Of a stretch of 64,000 nt of DNA, positions 46,324-56,200 are shown in pieces. The translations under genes and the position numbers were made by a program. Below the pieces are notes generated by a model. It worked only from the letters and a program-made list of their open reading frames with translations. It searched no databases and was not told the origin of the DNA. The stretch is from positions 62,001-126,000 of the forward strand of contig NZ_SWFP01000002.1 of NCBI RefSeq assembly GCF_005869225.1. Reading direction: 5' to 3'. This DNA comes from Dyadobacter bucti (GTDB lineage: Bacteria; Bacteroidota; Bacteroidia; Cytophagales; Spirosomataceae). Each line of letters starts with the position of its first letter. The stretch's first letter is position 1.

Positions 46324-47499
46324 TTAAATGTCAAGGTGCTTCGGGTCTGTGAAATTGGACGGGATATTCAGTAAAAAAGCGAAAACGATCCACCAGATGA
46401 TACAGTAAGTCCCGAACGGAAGATACCCCATGAAACCCAGGGCCGGCATTTCAAAAATATGGTAAACGTTCACATAAGGTACGCTGTAAGCCCAGTAGGC
46501 CGGGGTTTGGGTGATGATCTGGCCGTTTTCGTGGTAGGCACTGAAATAATTCTGGAATTCGAGCAGAAATCCCTGGATCAGGTACGACAACGCAAACAGC
46601 AGCACTGGCGACCAGTTCCCGTCTTTGACCATGTTAAAAGGCGTCCAGATTTCGAGCTTTTCGAGCACGATGCTGAGGATGATCAGCGGGACTACCCACA
46701 GGAGCGTAAAAAGTGTATCGGGATAGAATGCGATGAAGAAGAGCGCCAGATAACAAACCGCCAGCATCACATAGCCGAGCCAGCCTGCGATTCTGATTTT
46801 TGGCCCGTTGCTGAACCTGTTTTTTAATCCGTCGAATGTCAGCAGCAGGCAGTACCATTCAAAAGCCAGCGGCATCAGGCCGGCCGAGCCTATGACTGCA
46901 TAGATTGTGAACTGGTTGTCGGGGATCATATCGCCTTTGGGATAGATCCAGTTGTCGTCCACAAAGAAATTGAGATATTCAAAAATGAGCCAGCCGGACA
47001 CAGAAGCAACGCCGATCCCGATCAGTTCCCGGCCCGACCTGCCGATGATGGACTTTCCGCCGGTCCTCACGTATACCCAGCCGTCCATCAGCAGCGCAAA
47101 ACCCCAGAAAAGCGGCAAATCCGCCCAAATAATGATCCATCTTGGCTCACTCAATTTCGCCCAAAGAATCCATAAAGTGCTTCCCCACATCACCAGCCCC
47201 AGCCAGAACCATATCGGCAAAGGCACACGTTTGACTGGCGGGGACGGAGGTTTTACACTTTTTTTAAACCCAAAAATATCCGGCATCAGATAAAGGAGCG
47301 CAATGCAGAAAAAAAGGAAAGCAACGGCGACAAAAACAAGCAGACTGAAACCCGCTTTGGGAGGCGCGACCAGTGGCGGGTACTGAAAATAATTGTGATC
47401 GAAATGCCCGTCGAAACAGATCCATGCGCCCAGATACGGGATAAAAATAATGCCTGCGCAGGCTACAAGAAGATAAAAAACTTTACTGGAAGTGTTCAT
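46324..47499 (-). CDS. multi-pass membrane protein of unknown function
   Basis: 391 residues with roughly 10-11 hydrophobic segments and no recognised domain. Distinctive stretches are PLPIWFWLGLVMWGSTLWIL, SVSGWLIFEYLNFFVDDNWI, SAGLMPLAFEWYCLLLTFDG and SVPYVNVYHIFEMPALGFMG. The acidic/aromatic EYLNFFVDDNW segment recalls the E-N-W pattern of some polytopic cyclases, but this is not enough for a call. Its ATG follows the stop codon of the upstream gene with no gap, and it ends 9 bp before the 7TM kinase gene, so it is firmly part of the operon. It may be a signal partner or membrane enzyme. Confidence 0.8.
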   Translation of the reverse strand: MNTSSKVFYLLVACAGIIFIPYLGAWICFDGHFDHNYFQYPPLVAPPKAGFSLLVFVAVAFLFFCIALLYLMPDIFGFKKSVKPPSPPVKRVPLPIWFWLGLVMWGSTLWILWAKLSEPRWIIIWADLPLFWGFALLMDGWVYVRTGGKSIIGRSGRELIGIGVASVSGWLIFEYLNFFVDDNWIYPKGDMIPDNQFTIYAVIGSAGLMPLAFEWYCLLLTFDGLKNRFSNGPKIRIAGWLGYVMLAVCYLALFFIAFYPDTLFTLLWVVPLIILSIVLEKLEIWTPFNMVKDGNWSPVLLFALSYLIQGFLLEFQNYFSAYHENGQIITQTPAYWAYSVPYVNVYHIFEMPALGFMGYLPFGTYCIIWWIVFAFLLNIPSNFTDPKHLDI

Positions 47500-48591
47500 T
47501 TATGCTGGCTGAGTTTCTGTTTTGACTAATTGTTTGAGCGACTTCAAAAACAGTATCAGCAGCAGATCGTACTTGATCACATCGCGATAACCATTGAAAA
47601 ATATACGCAGCGGCAGCCAGACACTTTTCAGTTTTTCCTCGGTGAGGCTGAAAACCTGGAAGCAAATATTGTCGCGCAGCTGTTTTCCGTAATATTTCAT
47701 CCAGGATTGTTCATTACCGAATTTCGCCCCATCCCAATCCCGCAAACCCACGGCTTCGCAAAAAATCAGAAACTTCTTTTTCATATAGGGTTGCGCCTCG
47801 TGATTTCCGCAATAATATTCAGATAAAATATCGGAAACCCGCATGCCCCTGTCGGAAGCAACATTGTAATGCCGGCAGATCACATACGGGTCTATGTCGC
47901 CGAGCATGTCGGAACCGGGCGCGTCGATGTTGATGAAATACTGCTCCTTCTCGGTCGTTAGCGGCTTTTTGTCATGCAACAGGTAATAAAACATGAAGTC
48001 GCCGGAAGAGCTGGCGATGTCGCCCAGCCAGGTAACAATGTCCATGTTCGAATCTACATGCGGACAAAGGTTTTTGAGAAAATAAAGGAATTTCGGCAGC
48101 GGGGTAACCGCCTGCTTGTAATTGTAAGCGTCCAGACCGGCCAGCACATGCGCCACATCGCAATAGTTTCCGTCGGGCAGCACACATTCCTGGTGATCGT
48201 TTTTGTAAATAAAAGGCACCTGCCCCACCCTTGTGTTGCCATAAACCCTGTCGTTATCCCTATACGTAATGAGCCTGTGCTTGGGCTGGTACGCATTGTC
48301 TTCGTACCGGGTCACCGCTCTGGAATGCTCCGCAGGGTCTGGCAGGATTTCCACTTTGTAGCGCATTTCTATGCCCGCCGCCCCCTTGATCAACTCCGTA
48401 TTCCAGCCCCATTGGTCATAAAAAATCTTTCGTAACCTGGTAATCATAAGCTTGGTATTGTTCTGATCACCCGTAAAATAGTCTTCTTCTTCTTTCAGCA
48501 GATTCATAAAATCCCCGACATGGAGCACGTTCGCCAGGTCATGCCCTGGCTCGGGGGATTTGGAAAGTACAGGTTGTACAAGTTCGCTCAT
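47500..48591 (-). CDS. uncharacterised cytoplasmic protein in kinase operon
   Basis: 363 residues from ATG at 48589-48591 (a TTG 33 bp upstream is in frame). No signal peptide or membrane helix is apparent. I do not recognise the family. Two Asp/His-rich blocks stand out: CDVAHVLAGLDAYNY (D145, H148, D154) and HVDSNMDIVTWLGDIAS (D180, D184, D191), which could form a metal or catalytic site. The N-terminal part has a helical HVGDFMNLLKEEEDYFTG. The gene is joined without a gap to the membrane-protein gene that follows, so the two products probably work together. Confidence 0.75.
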   Translation of the reverse strand: MSELVQPVLSKSPEPGHDLANVLHVGDFMNLLKEEEDYFTGDQNNTKLMITRLRKIFYDQWGWNTELIKGAAGIEMRYKVEILPDPAEHSRAVTRYEDNAYQPKHRLITYRDNDRVYGNTRVGQVPFIYKNDHQECVLPDGNYCDVAHVLAGLDAYNYKQAVTPLPKFLYFLKNLCPHVDSNMDIVTWLGDIASSSGDFMFYYLLHDKKPLTTEKEQYFINIDAPGSDMLGDIDPYVICRHYNVASDRGMRVSDILSEYYCGNHEAQPYMKKKFLIFCEAVGLRDWDGAKFGNEQSWMKYYGKQLRDNICFQVFSLTEEKLKSVWLPLRIFFNGYRDVIKYDLLLILFLKSLKQLVKTETQPA

Positions 48592-48770
48592 AAAGTCACG
48601 TTGAGAATGTAAAATGTATAGCAAGAATCAGCCCGTGTCCGACATGAACACTGCTGTTATCAGATCAATTTATCTACATTAAAATGGTGTGGAAATGGCC
48701 TTACCTGTCCTTCTGAAAATAATGGACAATATAGTAATTATTTATTTGCGCATATCTACTCATAAATATC

Positions 48771-50153
48771 TCATTCAGACAGTTTTACTGCCCCTATGGG
48801 GATCGTGATCCTGAACTCCGTCCGCTCCCCTTGTTCGGTATCCACGTCGAGCAGGCCGTCGTGCCCGTTGGTGATAATATCGTAGCTCATGGAAAGGCCC
48901 AGTCCAGTGCCCTGGCCGGTTGGTTTTGTAGTGAAAAATGGCTGGAATATCTTGGCCTTCACGCTGTCGGGCATCCCGGCTCCATTGTCTGTTACCCTGA
49001 TGTACAGCTTGTTATCAAATTTCTTGGTCGAAATCTTCACTTCCGGTTTGTAATCCCCGAGGTTGCCCGATTCCTGCAACATTTTCTTCTTTTCCGCTAC
49101 AGCATAAAAAGCATTTGTAAACAGGTTCAGAAAAACCCTGCCCAGGTCTTGCGGAAGCACATTAACCTGGCCGATAGTAGGGTCGAAATCCGTAGTAAGT
49201 GTTGCATTGAATTCCTTGTCTTTCGCCCGCAGACCGTGGTACGCGAGCCGCATATATTCGTCAGCCAGCGCATTGATGTCGACCGGCTCCTTTTCACCGG
49301 AAGAAGTCCGGGAATGCTGTAACATTCCCTTCACAATCGAATCCGCGCGTTTACCGTGGTGCGTGATCTTCTGCTGGTTCTGGCTAAGGTCTGCGATAAT
49401 TCCTTTGATATAATCCTTGTCTGCTTCCTGCAAAGGCGATTTTTCAATCTCTTCTTCCAGTTCCTGGCAAAGCTCTACCGAAACCTCCGAAAAGTTGTTC
49501 ACAAAATTCAGCGGATTCTGGATCTCATGCGCGATCCCGGCAGTGAGTTCTCCCAGGGAAGCCATTTTTTCGCTCTGTATCAGCTGGTTCTGCGTTGCTT
49601 TCAGCTCCTCGATCGCTTTCTGCAATTCTTCTTTTTGTAATGTCAGTTCAAGTGTTCGTTCGTTCACCAGATATTCGAGAGATTCTTTCTGCGCTTTGCT
49701 CTCTTTTTCTTCGCGCAGCCGGTCTTCTCTCTCCTTTAAAAGCGCTTTCTGCTGCTTCTGGGCATAAAACCATATCACAAAGCACAATACAAACGCAAAA
49801 GAATTGGCTATGGAAAGGTACTGGTCATACTCCCGGTAAAATTTTGGCACGGCAACTTGCAGTATATCATTGATAATTGAAATGATCATGAACGGCAGGA
49901 TCGACTGCACAGTGGAGCGCAGCGGTTTAAATTCGTCGTTCTTGTAAATAACGGAAACCAGCCCGATCATAAAAACATGCCATATCCAGCTGAACCAATC
50001 CGGTGTGTCGGCAATGAAGTAAGTGGCTATGAGGGCAACGGTGAAATATCGGGCATAGATGAGCAGCTTATCCCATTCCGGCAAAGTGGTTTTCGTCTGC
50101 AGGGAAGAACGAACATATTGGATCAGAAAAAATGAGACCAGAAAATAATCCAT
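48771..50153 (-). CDS. membrane sensor histidine kinase
   Basis: 460 residues. Four to five N-terminal membrane helices (about 1-135) with little periplasmic sequence, then a coiled coil (about 135-195) and the kinase core: H209 (GIAHEIQNPLNFVNNF), N-box FLNLFTNAFYAV, G1 VTDNGAGMP and G2 GQGTGLGLSMS. The core is closely similar to that of the kinase at 44248, including the linker block around KITHHGKRADSIVKGMLQHSR, so the two are recent paralogues with different sensors. It is the first gene of the minus-strand signalling operon, 179 bp before the next start. Confidence 0.94.
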   Translation of the reverse strand: MDYFLVSFFLIQYVRSSLQTKTTLPEWDKLLIYARYFTVALIATYFIADTPDWFSWIWHVFMIGLVSVIYKNDEFKPLRSTVQSILPFMIISIINDILQVAVPKFYREYDQYLSIANSFAFVLCFVIWFYAQKQQKALLKEREDRLREEKESKAQKESLEYLVNERTLELTLQKEELQKAIEELKATQNQLIQSEKMASLGELTAGIAHEIQNPLNFVNNFSEVSVELCQELEEEIEKSPLQEADKDYIKGIIADLSQNQQKITHHGKRADSIVKGMLQHSRTSSGEKEPVDINALADEYMRLAYHGLRAKDKEFNATLTTDFDPTIGQVNVLPQDLGRVFLNLFTNAFYAVAEKKKMLQESGNLGDYKPEVKISTKKFDNKLYIRVTDNGAGMPDSVKAKIFQPFFTTKPTGQGTGLGLSMSYDIITNGHDGLLDVDTEQGERTEFRITIPIGAVKLSE

Positions 50154-50708
50154 ACAGGTTCAGGAGTCTTTTTGTTCGTAAACAGATTTGGAAAGCAAAG
50201 TAATTATTTTCTGCTAGATTATGACGAGAAGGGGGTTTTGGTTGCGTGTAGGGAGAGGAGTTCGGGAAGAAAGGGAGGATGGAGGAACGGGAAGATGGAG
50301 GAAAGGGAGGAATCTCCGAGAGCCCAACGGGCTCAAATACCTTAGCCCTTCGGCAACGCCGGGGGCGGACGAGAGGGAATATGAATGGGAGGAAAGGGAA
50401 GAAAGGGACGAAGGAGGAAAGGGAGAAACGGAGGAAAGAAAAAATAAACACATCAGCAGAGCCCAACGGGCTCAAATACCCTAGCCCTTCGGCAACGCTC
50501 GGGGCGGACGAGAGGGAATATGAATGGGAGGATGGAGAAACGGAGGAAAGGGAGGAAGGAGGAAAGGGCAATTGGCGGGAGCTGGTTGCCTTTTTTTGGG
50601 TTCTAATTTATTTCTAACAGCTTTTTAATCCAATTATAAAGGCGTTTTAATCCCTTTTTTAACGCAGCTCAGAACCTTTGCTCACATAAAGTCTAAACGA
50701 ACAAGACT
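50154..50708. other. intergenic region, 555 bp, purine-rich with direct repeats
   Basis: It separates the divergent histidine kinase and TolC-like genes. From about 50225 to 50580 the plus strand is strongly purine-biased, with many GGAGGAAAGG-like runs. Embedded is a direct repeat (next entry). Overlapping minus-strand frames exist but encode low-complexity Ser/Pro/Phe text that mirrors the repeat and are not credible genes. An AACCTTTG near 50674 is a poor -7 candidate for the TolC-like gene. Confidence 0.6.
50320..50532. repeat. 74-bp direct repeat, two copies 139 bp apart
   Basis: Copies at about 50320-50393 and 50459-50532 differ at three positions. Each starts with a hairpin GAGCCC-aac-GGGCTC, then AGCCCTTCGGCAACGC and a G-rich block, and ends in GAGAGGGAATATGAATGGGA. 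The hairpin theme (GCCC/GGGC arms with a short loop) resembles the first hairpin of the array at 10811, although the rest differs. Confidence 0.85.
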
Positions 50709-51968
50709 ATGTCGATCAAAGTAGCCATTTATTTTCCGTTCGCGCTGCTGATGTGCTGGCCTGGCCCAGGAAAAGCCCAGACCGTATATACTTTACAGCA
50801 GGCGCTGCAAACCGCCCGGTCGGACAACCCGGTGCTCAAAAGGGAGCAATTTAATGTCGGCATTTCGCAGGCTGACATCACCACGGCGCAGCTCCGGCCG
50901 AACCCGATTTTGAACAATCAGTCGCTGCAACTGGTGCAGCCTTCCCGGTTCCCCGACAATTCATCGTGGTACAATGGTGCAAACCGCCAGATATGGTGGC
51001 AGGTCACCAAACCGTTCCAGCTTCCTGTTCAGCGGGAAAACAAGATCCATTTTGCCGAACAGAATGTAAAATTGACACAAAAACAATACGCCGAAACCGA
51101 AAGACAATTGTTTCAGGCTGTGGCGCAGAAATGGCTCGATGTGTGGACGGCCCACAAACAGCTTGACTTACTGGGAACCGCGAAAAGTAACGTAGACTCG
51201 CTGGCAACCATTAACAGGCTCCGGCTGAAAAACCAGGTGATCACTACCACGGATCTGGCACGTACCGAGCTGCTGGCCAATCAGTATGCCATTCAGCTGA
51301 AATCGGCCGCCCAGGTTTACCGCAATGAAATCGCAAACCTGAAATTCATGATGGGAACAAAGGATTCGGTAAGCGTCGATACGGCAGACCAGTTCCGGTT
51401 TGAGTTCCCTGCCGAAATGGAAGCCCTGATAAAACAAGCTTTTCAGAACCGGACCGATATTCAGGCCATCAAATCGACTATGGATGTGGCGGATGCCAAT
51501 ATCAGGCTGCAAAAATCCAGTGCATTGCCAACCCCGGAATTAGGGTTAATCTACAACCCGCAGAACAAAGCCCACTATATGGGTATTTACGGAACCATTG
51601 AAATACCGCTGTTTTCGCGAAACCAGGGGGAAATCAAAAAGTCCACGATCATGAAACAGCAGGCGGAACAGGCCCTGAATGCTACCGAACTGCAGGCGCA
51701 GACCGAAATCCAAACAGCCTATCGAACCTTTCAGCTTCAAAAACAGAACGTACAGAATTTCAATCAGTTACTAACACAATCTCAAATCATACTGAACAGT
51801 GTTAAATATTCTTACCTGCGTGGAGGAACTACAATTGTGGATTTTCTGGAAGCGCAACGCAGCTGGCTCGATACCCAGCAGCAATATTATGATCTGTTAC
51901 AACAATACCGCCAAAGTTACATTGACCTCCTGTACACATCAGGTCTGATCACTCAACTCGCTCAATAA
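50709..51968 (+). CDS. TolC-family outer-membrane efflux protein (CzcC-like)
   Basis: 419 residues with a signal peptide (ending PGKAQ). Two OEP repeats form the TolC-like barrel and coiled-coil tunnel: VYTLQQALQTARSDNPVLKR near the start, and the second repeat around ELQAQTEIQTAYRTFQLQKQ and YSYLRGGTTIVDFLEAQRSW. This is the outer-membrane exit duct of a tripartite heavy-metal efflux system. It is the first gene of a four-gene operon with gaps of 1, 11 and 1 bp. Confidence 0.94.
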   Translation: MSIKVAIYFPFALLMCWPGPGKAQTVYTLQQALQTARSDNPVLKREQFNVGISQADITTAQLRPNPILNNQSLQLVQPSRFPDNSSWYNGANRQIWWQVTKPFQLPVQRENKIHFAEQNVKLTQKQYAETERQLFQAVAQKWLDVWTAHKQLDLLGTAKSNVDSLATINRLRLKNQVITTTDLARTELLANQYAIQLKSAAQVYRNEIANLKFMMGTKDSVSVDTADQFRFEFPAEMEALIKQAFQNRTDIQAIKSTMDVADANIRLQKSSALPTPELGLIYNPQNKAHYMGIYGTIEIPLFSRNQGEIKKSTIMKQQAEQALNATELQAQTEIQTAYRTFQLQKQNVQNFNQLLTQSQIILNSVKYSYLRGGTTIVDFLEAQRSWLDTQQQYYDLLQQYRQSYIDLLYTSGLITQLAQ

Positions 51969-51969
51969 C

Positions 51970-52980
51970 ATGAAGAACCTGATCCTATACAGCTGCCTGA
52001 CCGCGGGTTTGATCACAGCTTGTACCAGCAAAGAAACCCACCAGGTGCAGGAAGACAACACCACGCCGGTGGTTAACAGCAGCGGCACGAAAATATCGTT
52101 TCCGCAGGCCGAAAGCGCCAATTTTTTCCAAACCGAAAACATAGCTGCAACTTCCCTGATGGCAGATATTACGGCCCCGGCCAAGGTATCGGCCACCGTG
52201 ATACGCTCTGAGGAAGGCGCGTCGGGAAACATCGTGATTTTCGACAATCCTGAACTTTCCGGCAATTACACCCAGCTTTTGCAGCACCTTACGATGATCA
52301 ACCAGATCCAGAATATCAATATCCGTCAACGTAAAACGGAGCTGGCGCGCATGCAGGATTTGCAGGAACACGGCGCAGCCACCGGCAAAGACCTGCTCGA
52401 ATCGCAAACCGCCCTGGCCATGGAAGAAACGAACCTGATCAACGAAAGATCGGCCATTATTGAACATGAAACCAAACTGAAAGCCGGAGGTTTTGAACCC
52501 AAACAACTACGCCGTGCGCCCGCCGGAACCGCCTATCTCATTTGCGATGTGCCTGAAAGCGAGATCAATAAAGTAAAAAAAGGCAGCAGCTGCACCATCA
52601 TGTTCACGGCATTCCCCAACGAAAAATTCACAGGAAACATAGACGACGTGGCTGACATGGTAGACCAGACCACGCGGATGATCAAGCTCAGGGTGAGTAT
52701 CAACAACTACACTGGCAGGCTCAAAGCCGGTATGTTCGGTACAGTAGCATTTGGTTTAAGTGAAGGTAAAAACCTCAGTATCAATAAAGATGCGCTGATT
52801 ACGATACAGGGTAAGAACTATGTTTTTGTAAAAAGCGGCGCCACCAGTTTCGAGCGGCGCGAGGTCAATGTCGGCGATCAGATCGGCGACAGGATCATTG
52901 CATACAGCGGCCTTAAAAACGGCGATAATGTGGTGATCAAAGGCGTGATGCAATTGAAAGGCTTATCGTTTGGCTACTAA
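51970..52980 (+). CDS. RND efflux periplasmic adaptor, lipoprotein (CzcB/CusB-like)
   Basis: 336 residues, short for the family. A lipoprotein signal ends in LITAC (Cys at about 18). The membrane-fusion core is seen in MADITAPAKVSATVIRSEEG, the coiled-coil hairpin around QRKTELARMQDLQEHGAATG, the barrel segment GTAYLICDVPESEINKVKKG and the C-terminal VNVGDQIGDRIIAYSGLKNG. There is no His- or Met-rich metal-binding tail. It links the CzcA-like pump at 53293 to the TolC-like duct and starts 1 bp after that gene. Confidence 0.93.
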   Translation: MKNLILYSCLTAGLITACTSKETHQVQEDNTTPVVNSSGTKISFPQAESANFFQTENIAATSLMADITAPAKVSATVIRSEEGASGNIVIFDNPELSGNYTQLLQHLTMINQIQNINIRQRKTELARMQDLQEHGAATGKDLLESQTALAMEETNLINERSAIIEHETKLKAGGFEPKQLRRAPAGTAYLICDVPESEINKVKKGSSCTIMFTAFPNEKFTGNIDDVADMVDQTTRMIKLRVSINNYTGRLKAGMFGTVAFGLSEGKNLSINKDALITIQGKNYVFVKSGATSFERREVNVGDQIGDRIIAYSGLKNGDNVVIKGVMQLKGLSFGY

Positions 52981-52991
52981 CCTCCCCGACC

Positions 52992-53291
52992 ATGTTACAG
53001 GCACAAATATTCATCGGCACCGACCATTGGAAAGGCGGATTGCCTTTGTACGAATACATTTTACAGTTTTTGGTTAAACAAAAAGTCCAGGGCGCAACCG
53101 TCTACCGCGCCAGCCTGGGTTTTGACGGCAAACACCTGAACCGGCCCAACGACCTTTTCAGCTTTGACGAAACTCCGGTGGTGATATCCTTCATCGACGA
53201 AGAAGAGAAAGTAAAAGCAGCGCTCACCCTGCTCCGCAAAGAGATGAAAGGCGGCTTCATAGTTACCAACCATGTAGAAAAGTGGAATTAA
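52992..53291 (+). CDS. DUF190-family PII-like small protein
   Basis: 99 residues. The sequence IGTDHWKGGLPLYEYILQFL, VQGATVYRASLGFDGKH and TPVVISFIDEEEKVKAALTL fits DUF190, a ferredoxin-like fold related to PII signal proteins. It lies between the adaptor and the pump genes with 11- and 1-bp gaps, so it must be made with them. A regulatory contact with the pump, for example nucleotide-dependent control, is an inference. Confidence 0.9.
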   Translation: MLQAQIFIGTDHWKGGLPLYEYILQFLVKQKVQGATVYRASLGFDGKHLNRPNDLFSFDETPVVISFIDEEEKVKAALTLLRKEMKGGFIVTNHVEKWN

Positions 53292-53292
53292 A

Positions 53293-56200
53293 ATGATCAA
53301 GAACCTGCTCTTTTTCAGCCTGCGCAACCGCTGGGTTGTGATCGCTGTCAGCTTTGTGCTGATGGGCGTCGGCTACTGGTGTTTTACCCAGCTCAAAATA
53401 GAAGCTTACCCCGACATTGCCGATACCAATGTGATTGTTGTTGCCCAATATCCCGGCCGGGCCGCGGAAGAAGTGGAGCAACAGGTTACAGTGCCCATTG
53501 AACGGGCTTTGCAAAATACCCCCAATGTCCTCGACAGGAGAAGCCGCACGATATTCGGCTTGTCCGTTGTGCAGCTGACATTTAAAGACGGAACCGACGA
53601 TTACTTTGCACGCCAGCAAGTTACAGAGCGCATTGCTTCCGCAGAACTACCTGCCGGAGTATCGCCTGAACTTGCTCCTTTGTCGACGGCAGTAGGAGAA
53701 ATCCTGCGTTATGTAGTGGAAGCGCCCGCCAGTTACAGCCCCACCCAGCTCCGGGATTTGCAGGATTGGGTCATTAAACCTGCCTTGCTGCAGGTTCCCG
53801 GAATTGCCGACGTGACCACTTTCGGTGGGCCGCTGAAACAATACCATGTGATCACGTCTCCCGAAAAGCTGGTTAAATATGGTCTTTCGCTGCAAAATGT
53901 GATGGATGCGATCAATGTAAATAACCAGAATACAGGTGGCAACATCATTTCCAGAGGTGGCCAGGGATTTGCGATACGTGGGCTTGGCGCGATCAAAGAT
54001 GAACTGGATATCCAGAATATCGTATTGAAATCCGACAATGGTGTACCTGTCTTTGTCCGCGATGTAGCGACTGTAGAAATCACCCCTCCCCCGCCAAGCG
54101 GCGTAATGGGCTATACTATTACACAGGACAAAGTCGACGTCAGCAGCGGCGTGGAAGGCATTATCCTCCTCAGAAGGTACGAAAACCCCAGCGAGGTACT
54201 GAAAGTGTTAAAGGAAAAAATGGCTGATCTCACCGCCAGCGAACTGCCCGAAGGTGTAAAATTAAGGCCTTTGTACGACCGCAGCTTCCTGATCGACCAC
54301 TCGCTGGAAACGGTAGCCCATACCCTTTTCGAAGGTATCACCATCGTGGTTATATTGCTGATTTTCTTCCTAGGAAGCATCCGCAGCGCCTTGGTGGTGG
54401 CATTGACAATTCCATTCTCCCTGCTCTTTGCGTTTATACTCATGCGTTTAACCGGCATTCCGGCGAATTTGCTTTCATTGGGCGCGATAGACTTCGGGAT
54501 AATCGTGGACGGAGCTTGCGTAATGGCCGAGCATTTGATTAGAAAATACCGCACGGCCACCGTGGAGGAAAAAGAACAGGGCATTGTAAAAATCACTTTA
54601 CTGGCCGCCCAGGAAGTGGGCCGGGAAATATTCTTTTCGGTAACGATCATCATTCTGGCTTACATGCCTATTCTGCTGATGACACGGGTGGAAGGAAAGC
54701 TGTTTTCGCCCATGGCTTTGACGCTGGCTTTTGCGGTGATCGGGTCTATGCTGGCTGCGCTCACGTTTATTCCCGTATTGATTTCATTTGCCTACCGGAA
54801 AGCCCTCGCCGATCCCGAAAAGCCTATCAAGGAGCAGAAAAACTTCATACTGGAATTCATGACGCGCTCTTATGCAAAATCCCTGGCAGGTTTTCTGAGA
54901 CATTATAAAACAACGGTTATCGCAGGTTTCAGTGTCGTGATGGTGCTGGTTTTGTTTGGCTTAAAATTGCGTACAGAGTTCCTGCCGACGCTGGACGAAG
55001 GTTCTATCTTCCTGAGGGGCAATTTCCCGTCGGGAATTACGATCCAGGAGAATGCAAGCTACGCGCCGAAAATCAGGAAAATCATTTCCAAATATCCGCA
55101 GATCGCTTTTGTAATTACCCAAACCGGCAGAAACGACGATGGTACCGACCCTTTTCCAGCCAACAGAAATGAAATCCTGGTGGGCCTGAAAGACTATGAG
55201 CTCTGGAGTAAAACCATTACCAAGAAAGAACTGGTTGAAAAAATAAAAACTGATCTGCAGACCCAGCTGCCGGCCGTATCCTTTTCTTCCGGCCAGCCGA
55301 TCATCGACCAGGTGATGGAAATCGTGACAGGAAGCGCGGCCGATCTGGCGGTATCCATTGTGGGCGATGACTTGCATATGATGCGCCAAAAAGCTGAGGC
55401 CATTGCCAAAATCGTCAAAGCAACGCGGGGCGCCGACAATGTGAATATTGAGCAGGAAGGTCCGCAGGAACAGCTGGCGATCAATATCAACCGGCAGGCA
55501 GCGGCGCGTTTCGGGATCAATGTGGCGGACATCCAGAACATGATCGAGGCGGCGATTGGCGGAAAAACGATCTCCACTTTATACGACGGTACCAAACGAT
55601 ACGATATTGTCGTGCGCTTTTTACCCAAATACCGGAACTCGATCGACGCGATCAAAAATGTGCAGGTACCTTCCCTGACCGGCGCGCTGGTGCCTATGAG
55701 CCAGCTCGCAGATATCCGCTTCATTGAGGGACAAACCAATATTTACCGGTACGGAAGCAAACGCATGGTGACCGTCCGTACCAATATCCGCGGCCGCGAC
55801 CAGGGAGGATTTGTGGCTGAGCTGCAAAAGAAACTGAATGCAAAAGTGCATGTGCCAAAGGGTTACAGCATTGTATACGGCGGTCAGTACGAAAACCTGG
55901 AACGTGCCGGAAAACAGCTTGCTTTCACCATTCCGTTGACAATCGTAATGGTTTTCCTGTTCCTTTTTATGTTGTTCAAAAACCTGCCTCATACCATGGT
56001 AACCATGAGTTGCATACTGTTTGCGCTGGGTGGCGGAATTTCGGCCCTGCTTTTGAGGGGGTATTATTTCAACGTGTCCGCAGGTGTCGGCTTTGTGAGC
56101 ATTTTCGGGATTTCTGTTATGGCGGGTGTATTGCTGGTTTCGGCGCTCAACCGCGCCCAGCAATCGCAGGATAACAATATCCACGAAAACGTGCTGGAAG

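Noticed and set aside
50068-50571. 167-residue minus-strand frame
   Set aside because: The product is Ser/Pro/Phe low-complexity text that simply reads the purine repeats backwards, and it overlaps the kinase start.
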